In this document: positions 52,940 to 62,976 of the stretch, piece by piece
Numbering within the stretch: the first letter of the stretch is position 1
Layout of the letters: each line of letters begins with the position of its first letter
Assembly (NCBI GenBank): GCA_022432975.1
Contig: CM039509.1
Location: forward strand, 26,376,510-26,440,509
Source of the DNA: Begonia masoniana
Taxonomy: Eukaryota > Streptophyta > Magnoliopsida > Cucurbitales > Begoniaceae
DNA: 64,000 nucleotides
Direction: 5' to 3'
Translations under genes and position numbers: made by a program
The notes under the pieces: model-generated
Told to the model about the DNA's origin: nothing
Databases searched by the model: none
The model's input: only the letters and a program-made list of their open reading frames with translations

Positions 52940-54560
52940 ATGATTGATGATGCTTCAATGGACTACCAACTCACAAGAGACCGAACCAGAAGGGTAATTA
53001 AACCGACTCAAAAGTTTGGGTATGATAGTTTATGCACTTATGTTTCTTCTAATCTTGAACATTTTGAACCAAATTCCTTCTCTGAAGCAATGTCAAGAGA
53101 TGATAAAGTGTTTTGGTTCAAAGCAATGGAAGAAGAAATGGATTCATATGAAAAAATAAGACTTGGATACTAGTGGATAGACCTATACAGAAAAAAGTTA
53201 TAGAGTACAAGTAGATATTCAAGCTCAAAGAAAGCATTGAAGAGGTGGAGAAACCTAGGTATAAAGCTAGGTTGGTAGCAACATGGTTTTCCAAAGAAAA
53301 GGCATTAACTTCAATGAAATTTTTTCACTGGTTGTTAAATTAACATCAATGAGAACATTGTTGTCTTTGGTTGCAGTTCAAGATCAAGAACAAGAACAAG
53401 AACAAGAACAAGAGCAAATGAATGTTAAAACTGTATTTTTGCATGGAGACCTTGAAGAAATAATTCTTATGGAGCAACCCGAAGGTTTTGAGTGTTTAGG
53501 AAGGGACAAGTTATGTTTATAAAGAAGTCTCTTTATAGACTCAAGCAGTCTCCTAGCCAATGGAATAAGAAGTTTGACATGTTCATAACCAGTGTTGGGT
53601 TTATCAGATGTAAACATGATAGGTGTGTATACGTTAAAATTCAGCAGACTGTTTGTTCTTGTATGTGGATGACATTTTAATTGCTGGGAATAGCAAGTCT
53701 GAAGTATCGACTTTAAAAGTAGAGTTGGGAAAATTTTTTGACATGAAGGACTTGGGTTTAGCATAGAGAATCCTTGGTATCAACATTGTCAGAAACATAA
53801 GTGAAAGAACTTTATATTTGACAAAGGAAAACTATGTCAAAAAGGTTCTTCACGGGTTTGAATTAGAAAATGTTGAAGGAGTAAACACATCATTAAGTCC
53901 TAAATTTAAGTTGTCAAAGAATCAGAAACTTGATTCAAAAGAATAAAAGAAACTTATGAATAGCATACTATATGATAATATTTTAATGTATTCAATGGTG
54001 TGCACAAGACCTGATTTAGCTTTTGCTATAAATATTGTAAGCAAGTATATGGCGGGCCCTGGAAAAAGTCATTGGCATACATTGAAATGACTTTATGAGG
54101 TATGTCTTTGTGCTTACATCTTGGAATTGTGGATACAGAGGTCATTGTTGGATTCGTTTATGCCAATTATGTTGGATGCCTTGATACAAGAAGATCAACT
54201 TCAAGATATATATTTACAGTATATGGTGGAGTTGTTAGCTGGAAATCTAGTCTTCAAAAAGGCGTTGCACTTTCAACAACACAAACTAAATTCATTTATG
54301 CAACCGAGGGGATCAAGGAAGGATTATGGCTAAAGGGGTCAGCTTCTTAATTGGGTATTGATTGCACTGATTTAACAATTTACTATGACAACCAGCACAT
54401 TGATGTGCAGCTATATTTTAATCGTGAAGTAACCAAAGAAGGAAGCATCATCTTGGAAAAGAGTCATACAAAGAAAAACTCAGCTGATGCATTAACTAAA
54501 GTATTGCCAGTCACCAAGTTTATCTACTGTTTAGACTTGGTGGGTGTCCGTAAAACTTAG
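52940..54560 (+). pseudogene. copia reverse transcriptase and RNase H (broken)
   Basis: Fragments in order: WFKAMEEEMDSYEK, YKARLVAT, VKTVFLHGDLEE (FLHG motif), MEQPEGF, LYRLKQSPSQWNKKFD, and a ruined YVDD region at about 53660 (CMWMTF, aspartates lost through a frameshift). These are followed by CTRPDLAFAINIVSKYM, the RNase H part YANYVGCLDTRRSTSRY, GGVVSWKSSLQKGVALSTTQ, ATEGIKEGLWLKG, DNQHID, and the end KKNSADALTKVLP. A hexanucleotide run at 53385-53415 adds a Gln-Glu repeat just before the FLHG motif. Confidence 0.85.
53385..53415 (+). repeat. CAAGAA hexanucleotide microsatellite inside copia RT
   Basis: About five CAAGAA units give a Gln-Glu dipeptide run in the RT frame. The insertion keeps the frame because the unit is six bases. 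Copia RTs do not normally have this run, so it arose after or shortly before decay. Confidence 0.88.
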
Positions 54561-54623
54561 ACTCTAAATTGAGCTTTTGTTGCATCTCATTTACATTTTT
54601 TATTTTTGGGAAAACTCAAAACC

Positions 54624-54637
54624 AAAGGTGGAGAATT
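54624..54637 (+). promoter_or_regulatory. polypurine tract of the copia element
   Basis: AAAGGTGGAGAATT directly precedes the 3' LTR start TGAATGTTTTGG. AAGGTGGAGATT-like tracts are usual in Tork-type copia elements. Confidence 0.75.
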
Positions 54638-54638
54638 T

Positions 54639-55035
54639 TGAATGTTTTGGTTGTGTGTGTGAGTGGTTTTGTTTCAGTTGAACCTGAATTTGTCGTTGTT
54701 TTGGTTAATGAAATAGTCAGATAAAATAGAAGTAGGATAGAAAAATATATCAGGTATTGTATCAGAAGTTCTAGGGCTACGTGATAAAGCGACTTGGGGA
54801 TTTTCTACTTGGAGAGATTATTCTCCTATTGCATCTTCTTCATAGGTTATTGACTGGGTCTTGGAGGTGTACTTTTTTGAGGTGGAGATTCTTGTATATG
54901 TCATTCTTGTTTTCTCATCAATCAAATATGTTCTTGGGGGTGCTTCCGGGGAGTTCTGTAGATCTTATTTTCGTCTTTTCTTTATTTTTGGTTCGCTGCT
55001 GCAAATACTATTGCTTGTTTGGAATAAATTTTACA
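54639..55035 (+). repeat. 3' LTR of the copia element
   Basis: 397 bp, starts TGAATGTTTT and ends AAATTTTACA. The second two thirds match the 5' LTR copy. The open frame of 147 codons that crosses it is not a gene. Confidence 0.75.
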
Positions 55036-57170
55036 AAGTTAACTATGGTTGAGTTATCATTTATTTCGTTGGTTTTTGGGTTTCCTTGCACAGTGAAAAT
55101 TACCGACGTTTATACCACCAGTAACTTGCGTCAACCGTATTTTAAGAACAAATTTAAAAAAAAAAAAATACAAAACAATAGAAGGATTTTTATTTACAAT
55201 CTAATAGTAATTAGATGTAATTGATAAAAATCTATTTATTTAAATATAATATAAGTGATTAGGATAACATACCTTCAAGCGAGCTTCACAAAAAAGTACA
55301 AAGTTGTGCTTTGATCTTGCAACTAACTTTGGAAACAAGCTCCACGACACTTAAATACCATCGATTTTCTCTATCAAGCCTTCTCATCTCGGATAATCAC
55401 TTGTGGTCAAGATGAACTTGATAAGATTGCACTCAATTTTATGATATATCATCGTCTTAACACATGATGCAATTTATGTGATGATAGGAGAAAGTTGTCA
55501 CCAAAGTTCAATCTTTCAATTCAGTTGAAATGGTTTTGCAACAATCAAAAACAAATATATGGTAAAACCTTCATGGTTATCAAAACAAACTTATCACTGT
55601 GACTTCAACATTTAATATCATGACATCAAATTAAATTTTGCATAATTTTTTTTCAAAACTCGTCTTCAAAATTAATTTTACTAGTTATTAATTAATTGAA
55701 TAATCAATAATTAATTATTTCATATAATGAAATATAATAAATTTATTAATTATGACAATTTTTGTCAAGGTATTATATTAGTTTGTTAATTAATTGAGGA
55801 ATCGATAATTCAATTATTTCATCTAATGTAAAGTAACAAACATATTAATTATTTCAACTTTTGTCCATATGTCCTATTATCGAGTGTATTGAATAACAAG
55901 TTCATTATTAATCATTTTATCTCATGTTCATTTTTCTATTATTTGAATAATGATAGAAAATGATAAATAGATCGATGGACTTGTAATTTCAATCTCCAAT
56001 AATTTTTGTTTCGACCAATATAATTATTAACTCTAAAGTAATTTTACTAAATACTTGCAGTTGTATTCTTAAAACTACAGAAAATATTTATTCAAAATAA
56101 TGTTCATTGAAATAGTCATGACATAAGAAATAACCTTCCATTTCGATTCGTAATTGAGCTGGATTTACAATCTATTAACCTTTTATATCATATATTTATT
56201 TTTAACTATTATTAGTTCTTGTAAATAATTAATTCACAATTATCATAAATTGTGCGCTAATTGATCGGTACCCAAGGTAACAAATTACTGAATCTAGATA
56301 AATGTATTTTATTGTATTGATGTTAACATTCTCAACTATTTATTTTAATTTATTTTTAACGTACAAGGTTTTCGAATTGTAACGTATACAAAACTTTGTT
56401 GAATAAGTCAAACAATAAACTAAAATAAAAATAAAAGTTTGTTAAATATAATAAATTAAGTTCATACATATATGATTATCATCATGGTAAATTAATTTTT
56501 CTATATTGAATGAAATTATCAAAACAATAATATTTTATCTGATTTAGTCATGTATAATCATATTATGTAAAACATATTTATCTAATGTCACAATATATAT
56601 AGTCAAGATATGACTATGCATTCTTAATATGATAACTATGTTTGTAAATATAAATTATTTTAAGATTTTATATTTCAAATATAAGTCACAGATTTATTTT
56701 TATTATTAGTTTTTATATTTTATCCCTCACACACATGTGTGTTAATATAAAGTTTACATAAATAATCAAATAATTTTTAAAAAAAATTTATGAAGCATGA
56801 TCTAAATTTGCAAACAATATCTATATATAATTTGCATAAATAATCAAGGAAGTATTTTTAAATTTTATTTAGCATGATCTAAACTCCAAACATAAAATTA
56901 ATCAATATGAAATTATTCATAAATTACCAAATTTGTTCTATTAAATTTGGTTACTGAGTACCTAAACCTAACATATCGATGATTTTTATTTAATCACTGT
57001 TTGGTCTGAAGCAACCATGGTTGTGCTAGTTTACTTAGCTTTCTTGAAGACTTTCTTCTCTCCTTATACATTCTTTTCTGCCTATGAATGAGCTCAAATA
57101 TACTTATTGGCTTGCTCTCAATGACAGGTTAGGCAAAGTTGTGATGATAGCTCTTCAATAAGCAAGAGTT
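55036..57170. other. AT-rich region without recognisable genes
   Basis: About 2.1 kb of strongly AT-rich sequence. The only internal order I see is a diverged tandem repeat: TTATTAATTAATTGAATAAT followed by TAATTATTTCATATAATG near 55685 recurs as TTAATTAATTGAGGAATC and AATTATTTCATCTAATG near 55790, and a weaker third copy lies near 55885-55955. No coding frame, LTR ends or TIRs were found. Confidence 0.4.
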
Positions 57171-58164
57171 TTAATTGATGAAATGTTGATAAACTTTCCT
57201 AAAGAAAATAGAGAAAGATAAGGGTTGAGGATAAGAGAAGAATATTGAGAGTGAAAGAGACGTGAGATCGAGAAACAAGTGTGAAAAAGAGAAAGAATGC
57301 AAGATGTTGAAGATTTTGAGATGTAACCAATTATTACAATAATCTCTTTTTGTAAATCCCAATATTTTTATATTAGTAAATTCTACATCTCAACTTTCTG
57401 GATTATAGTTATCAACGTGTCATGGATTTACATGTTTTGTCGTGTGGCCACGTTGGATTTTTTCAGTCAATTGGTCAACATCAGTAATTTAGAAAATTAC
57501 AGTGTGGTTAAAAATTTAAGAGAATAATATTGAGTAAATTGGAATAACATTCCGTGTGGAGTTTGGTGAATTTTTGGAGTTTTGAAGATTGTGGATTGAA
57601 TGGATTTTATTTAATCTGATTATTTATATTAAATAAAATTATTATTATTATAAATGAGATTGTTTTAAAAGAGGAAGGAAGTGAACTCTTCCTTTCCTCT
57701 TTCCTTTTACCGCTGCCGCCGAAAGGGAGAGAGAGTAAATTTTGAATGGACGGTTCAACGCATTTCAAAGGTTGAATCTTGTACGTGGAGCTTCAATCAT
57801 CAACCTTTGTGACAGAATTTCAAGGGTAAGTAGGGTTTTTTCCTTCATTTTAGAGTTTGCAATTTAGGATCTATGTTCGATTCAGATTCGAGTTTCAAAC
57901 TCGAATCTGGGGTTGGATTATTTGAGTAGATTTAAGTTTCATGTAAGTTTTTTGATTGATTAGGTGAGAAATGGCAAAAAGATGCGACTTTTCGTCGCTG
58001 AAAATCGTTGCTAAAATCGTCGCTAAAAATCATCACAGTGGTCGACACTTGCTGGAAAAAAAGGGTCGACCCCTATTGGAAACAGAGTCTATCAGGTGTT
58101 GACCCCTTGGGACGTTGGTCGATACTTTGGTGAAGGTATCGACCTCTGTCGAAACCCGAGAGGT
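57171..58164. other. unassigned region left of element D
   Basis: No gene recognised. The part from about 57540 (AACATTCCGTGTGGAG...) through a purine/pyrimidine-rich stretch and AGGGTAAGTAGGG near 57823 has the feel of an LTR leader, but no partner copy lies in the window. From 58040 there are repeated GTCGAC or TCGACC words that continue right of element D (62909-62976), which confirms that D inserted into this sequence. Confidence 0.3.
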
Positions 58165-58169
58165 TTAAC

Positions 58170-59196
58170 TGTAACGACCCTAGTACTGTACCCGTATTTC
58201 CCGTATTATTTTATTTATTATTTTTTTTTTATCCTAATATTTTTAGTTAAACTCTAGGCGGAACCTAAACCGAAATCGAAACCAGAATCGAAATCGGAAT
58301 TGAATTTGAACTTTGAAAGCGTTTAAAACAAAACATTTAATAATTAATTTAAAACTTAAAACATTAATTAAAACCTTAAAAATCAATTAGAAAAGAGGGA
58401 GGGCAGAATCGGAATTCTGCCCTCAAAAGCAGCAGCGACCGGGCGCTGCCATTTGCAGCGCCTGGTCGCCGAGTGCGCTGCAAGCGCTGCAGCATGCAGC
58501 GCCCGATCGCTGCATGTTGCAGCGCGCGGTCGCCGCACCACCAGGCCTCCAACGCCTTTCCTTCTTCTTTCTCTCGCGTCTTTCACTTCACACTTATGCT
58601 CTCTGGAATCTTGAATTCCAGAGAGCAACATGCATTTCATCTAATCTCTAACTCCATAACATTTACACCAATCATCACAATAACTAATCATAATAACTTA
58701 TAACCTGCACTCAATCGATTAAAACATAATCTAAATTCCGCCAATTCACAGCGGACTTTGCGAAATCCAACTGCGTGAATATATCTAAAACTCGAACTAA
58801 TCCGTAACAACCTAAAACATTTCAAAACATTTTCATAACGTTTAAATACAGTTAAATCAAAACATATCTATATAAAGTTAAATACAATTAAACCCAAACA
58901 GTTCCAGAATTTCAAAACGATAAACATCCTATACATATTCTATCAATTATCCCCAAAATACCCCAAAAAGACCCTCAAAATCTATACATACTCCCCACGG
59001 GTCGGTGAAGCCTCGACTGCGCCAGCACACCACCGCAGCCACCCTCAATCAACTGGACTCATGCCTCAGGTGGAGGGACATCGTCCTCACCTGGTACCTC
59101 GATGTCTAAGTCACCTACACCATACATAACACACTATGAGATAAAAATCTCAGTAAGCTCTAGTAAATGCAACTACATGCTATGCTATGCGTGTGA
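58170..59196 (-). repeat. inverted 3' part of the D LTR
   Basis: The reverse complement of this segment aligns with 61803-62908, including the 11-bp inverted repeat (58598-58624), the GCAGCGACC-type repeats, the CACCTACACCATAC core (59112-59128) and TCACACGCATAGCATA at the inner end. The alignment stops at about 59196, where the plus-oriented LTR sequence starts. Confidence 0.88.
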
Positions 59197-59735
59197 ATTT
59201 GGACGATCGATAGTTTAAACCCGTTTAACTTCGATATTGTGTTTTGCTTCAGACAAACTACGCTCGTGGACGGAGCTTGAGCTGCTTTGGACGCGAGGTA
59301 AGTTCTCGTGATACCTTTCCGGCCGATAGGCCTACACCTTACATCGAAGTCGTTTCGAGGATTTTGATGACGCGCTAGTTTATATTGCTTTGGTTTGGGT
59401 AGTTAGGTTTATTTTGCTTTGTAGGTTTACGTTCCACAGTCTTGATGGTATGCATGCTTAGTGTTTATTTTATGATATAGAAATGTTCATGCATCACGTG
59501 GTTTAAAGAAAAGCATGAAAATGAATTTCCGCACGATGTTTTTAACTTGGCGATGTGGCCTGGAGAGGGGCAGGACCTACTGTGGAGGCCGATTACGGGC
59601 TGGTCACAGTACCACATCTATTATGTACTCACAATGTGGCCTGGAGAGGGGCGGGACCTACTGTGGAGGCCGACTACGGGCTGGTCACAGTACCACATTT
59701 ATTATGCACTCATACGATGGTCATGCGAGGTGGGT
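59197..59735 (+). repeat. plus-oriented middle part of the D LTR
   Basis: Matches 61114-61653 (ATTTGGAC...ATCG, GCTCGTGGACG, CGAGGTAAGTTCTCGTGATA, GGCCGATAGGCCTACACCTT, two 82-bp units). At about 59735 it switches from LTR (CGAGGTGGG) to coding sequence, a breakpoint. Confidence 0.88.
59551..59716 (+). repeat. two 82-bp tandem units in cassette 1 (also at 61471-61636)
   Basis: Each unit holds ATGTGGCCTGGAGAGGGGC, GGACCTACTGTGGAGGCCGA and CGGGCTGGTCACAGTACCAC. Both copies of the cassette in element D are almost identical, so they derive from the same recent LTR. Confidence 0.92.
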
Positions 59736-59737
59736 AT

Positions 59738-60190
59738 TCTGACACTAGACGGAGAGAGCTAGAGTTCGAGGAAGGTGATGAGGTGTACCTCAAAGTTTCT
59801 CCGTTCAAGGGCATTGCGAGATTTGGAAGGAGGGGTAAGCTAAACCCTCGTTATGTGGGGCCCTTTCCTATTCTGAAGAGGGTCGGGAAGCTGGCGTATA
59901 AACTGCAGCTTCCAGCTTCTATGGTGGGTATTCACGACGTATTCCACGTATCTATGCTTCGGAAGTGCTTGCGCGATCCGTCGCATGTTATAGAGGCTAC
60001 AGACATCGAGGTACGGCCTACTTTGAGCTATGAGGAGAGGCCGGTTCGTATATTAGAGACTTCCATCAAGGTACTACGCAACAGAGAAATTCCGTTAGTT
60101 AAAGTCTTATGGCGGAATCACGAGGTGGAAGAGGCTACTTGGGAGAGACAGCACGACATGATGATCAAGTATCCCGAATTATTCGAGTAG
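59738..60190 (+). pseudogene. element D integrase C-terminus and chromodomain
   Basis: An open frame of about 150 codons of real pol sequence: TRRRELEFEEGDEVYLKVSPF, RRGKLNPRYVGPFPILKR (GPY/F-type module), [15 protein letters not shown], then the chromodomain LVKVLWRNHEVEEATWERQ, ending at TAG 60188. It matches element A at 27663-28150 closely. The 211-codon frame that begins at 59555 is a chance fusion with LTR repeat sequence upstream. With no catalytic core the fragment cannot work alone. Confidence 0.9.
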
Positions 60191-60217
60191 CCAATTTTGT
60201 GGGCAAAATTCCGAATA

Positions 60218-60229
60218 AGGTGGGTGGAT
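60218..60229 (+). promoter_or_regulatory. polypurine tract of element D
   Basis: GGTGGGTGGAT preceded by ATAA lies directly before the LTR start TGTAATACCCG, 28 bp after the chromodomain stop. Confidence 0.8.
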
Positions 60230-62908
60230 TGTAATACCCGAAGGTACGGAATCCTATTTATTTAATTATTTAATATATTTAAATTGGCATTTTCGTAAAT
60301 ATGTCAAACTAGGTCCGTTTTACGAAAAGAAAGCATCATTAGAATCCTAACGAGTAATAAGAATTTTAAGGAAATTATGGGAATTTTCGGAATAGTAATG
60401 CTATATTCCGAATATTTATGTTTCTCGTAAAACGGATGGGGTTTAATAAAAATAGTAAATGAGGTCCAAATTGCAAACGGACAGTTTTAATAAATCACAA
60501 ACAATGAATAGGAGTTATTGGCAAAATATGGAAATTAGGAAAAGTCGAATGGCTGGACGATTAACGAACCGAAGGAAGAAAAAACTAAGGAAGGGCATTT
60601 TAGTAATTTTGTCAAATAAATTTTATAAAAATCACTTAAACCTTTCTTTTCAATTCATTCTGCTTCTTCAGTTTTCCAGAGAGCCCTCGCGAAGAACTCC
60701 TTCCCTGCCCGCGGCGATCCTCAGCATTCCGACTCCGTTTTTCTTTCCGATCGTTTCGATTCCTTCGTAGTTTTTCCTCCAATCGACGTTCTCGGTAAGT
60801 CTCTGTGGTTTTAGAACGTTAAATCTTTGATTTCGTAACGTTTTAGACAATTAGGGTTTCGGTAATTTTCCGTTAAAAACGCGAATTAGGACTCGTAATT
60901 AATAGGTTAGCCGCAATTAAGTATATATTAAACGTATTTGACGTTATTGGACGAAGTTGGAGCAATTTGTGAAAAAGTTTAAAATCCGAGAATTTTCGAG
61001 TTTTCGAGGAATTTCGTAAATCGAGAATTGAAGTGTCGAGCGTGAATTGCTCTAATAAATGGCTCGATAAATTGGATTAGAACTTTAAGAAGTTTCCGTA
61101 GTTAAGGTTTTGTAAATTTGGACAATCGTTAATTTAAATGCGTTTTAACGGTAAACGTTCTGAATTTGCTTAGGCAAACAGTGCTCGTGGACGAAGCTTG
61201 GATTGCAGCGTGCACGAGGTAAGTTCTCGTGATACCTTTCCGGCCGATAGGCCTACACCTTACATCAAAGTCGTTTCGAGGATTTTGATGACGCGCTAGT
61301 TTATATTGCTTTGGTTTGGGTAGTTAGGTTTATTTTGCTTTGTAGGTTTACGTTCCACAGTCTTGATGGTATGCATGCTTAGTGTTTATTTTATGATATA
61401 GAAATGCTCATGCATCACGTGGTTTAAAGAAAAGCATGAAAATGAATTTCCGCACGATGTTTTAACTTGGCGATGTGGCCTGGAGAGGGGCAGGACCTAC
61501 TGTGGAGGCCGATTACGGGCTGGTCACAGTACCACATCTATTATGTACTCACAATGTGGCCTGGAGAGGGGCGGGACCTACTGTGGAGGCCGACTACGGG
61601 CTGGTCACAGTACCACATTTATTATGCACTCATACGATGGTCATGCGAGGTGGGGCTCAGGCACGGCTGTACGTGTTGTAAGCGTGTACCCCCCTCTTCT
61701 AACTAGAAAGAGTAGTCCGCCCGCTGGATGTGCTCTCTCTAGTTAGGAGGATTAGATCTCGGTGATCCCTAATGAATAAGTAAAGAAAATGCTGCATGGT
61801 TTCCAACTCACACGCATAGCATAGCATGTAGTTGCATTTATTAGAGCTTACTGAGATTTTTATCTCATAGTGTGTTCTGTATGGTGTAGGTGACTTAGAC
61901 ATCGAGGTACCAGGTGAGGACGAGGTCCCTCCTCCTGAGGCGTGAGTCCAGTTGACGGAGGATGGCTGTGGTGGTGTGCTGGCGCAGTCGAGGCTTCACT
62001 GACCCGTGGGGTGTACGTATAGATTTTGAGGGTTTATGAATGTTTTGGGCTGTTATTGTATAGACATATTAGGGTGTTTGGATCTGGTTAGGGGTTAGAT
62101 AACATTCTGATATTTTGATAAGTGTATATGGAAAACGTTTTGGAAATGCTTTTATTGGTATTTGTATTGGTCCGGGTAAGCTCGACTTTTAGAGCTATCC
62201 ACGCAGTTGGATTTCGCAGAGTCCGCTGTAAGTTGATATATTTTAGGATACGTTTTGGGTGGAGTTGAAGTAGTATGTTATGGGGTTTAATTGTGTTTAT
62301 TGATGGAGTTAAGTAAGGAAGATTGCTCTCTGGAATCGAATTCCAGAGAGCATTTGATATTGAGCTTGCTCTCTGGAATTCCAGAGAGCACTGCATAGAA
62401 ATGGTGAAGGAAAGAAATGGTGAAGGAAGAGAAGAAGAAGTGGAGGAAACGGAGGGCCAGCGCTTGATCGCTCGAGGTGATCGCTGCAAAGGGGTGCAGC
62501 GACCGAGCGCTGCAGCAAGCAGCGCTCGATCGCTGCTGGCTGCTATGGGGGCAGCGACCGAGCGCTGCAGCAAGCAGCGCTCGATCGCTGCTAGCTGCAG
62601 CGATTGCAGCGCCTGGTCGCTGCATGCTGCAGCGACCAGTCGCTGCTTCTTCTCCTGGCCGAATGACAGAACTGCCCTCCCCTTTTGTTTTACTTTTAAA
62701 TTGTTTTAAATTATAGTTTTAGTTAATTGTTTTAATAGTTTTAAAGGTTTTATTTAAATCGTTTTAAAAGTTAGATTTCAATTCCGATTTCGATTCTGGT
62801 TTCGATTTCGGTTTAGGTTCTAGTTAGAGATTATTTAAAGATATTAGGATAAAACGAAAAATGAAAAATTTACACAGTAATTACGGGTACAGTATTAGGG
62901 TCGTTACA
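60230..62908 (+). repeat. complete (3') LTR of element D
   Basis: 2,679 bp, TGTAATACCC ... GGTCGTTACA. It shares with element B the CCGTTTTACGAAAAGA or CCGTTTCACGAAAAGA start region, GTAAGTTCTCGTGAT, GGCCGAT.GGCCTACA, GTATGGTGTAGGTG, GAGGACGAG and the TTTCGATTTCGGTTTAGGT block near the end. D and B are therefore sister LTR families. Confidence 0.92.
62325..62646 (+). repeat. inverted repeats and GC-rich minisatellite in cassette 2 of the D LTR
   Basis: Two perfect hairpins, GCTCTCTGGAA/TTCCAGAGAGC (62325-62351, 62368-62389), are followed from about 62459 by repeats built on GCAGCGACCGAGCGCTGCAG and CAAGCAGCGCTCGATCGCTG. The hairpin also precedes the B array, but the array units differ. Confidence 0.88.
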
Positions 62909-62976
62909 TTAACGGTCAACTATTGCTTGAAGATGTCGATCCCTGCCTATAAGTGTCGACCGGTGGGGTTGATAGG

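Larger units (their letters stand above)
50351..55035 (+). mobile_element. decayed Ty1/copia element, Tork/Tnt1-like
   Basis: Two related LTR segments (50351-50682 and 54639-55035) flank gag, protease, integrase, RT and RNase H remains in the copia order (integrase before RT). Almost every domain is broken by stops or frameshifts. No convincing TSD was found, because the outer part of the 5' LTR seems to be missing. Lineage is inferred from the gag start KFKVNKFKGDNDFSLWR and the general layout. Confidence 0.88.
58170..62908. mobile_element. element D: rearranged Tekay-like element with two outward LTR 3' ends
   Basis: The TSD ttaac lies at 58165-58169 and 62909-62913. From the left there is an inverted LTR 3' part (58170-59196), a plus-oriented LTR middle part (about 59197-59735), the integrase C-terminus plus chromodomain (about 59738-60190), a polypurine tract, and a complete LTR (60230-62908). 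Most of pol, all of gag and the LTR 5' part at the left end are missing. The left terminus TGTAACGACCC is the reverse complement of the right terminus GGGTCGTTACA, so the whole element has long inverted ends instead of direct LTRs. Confidence 0.9.

Noticed and set aside
59555..60190. 211-codon protein with an N-terminal repeat and a chromodomain
   Set aside because: The first 60 codons are LTR minisatellite read by chance. The real pol sequence begins only near 59738 after a rearrangement breakpoint.
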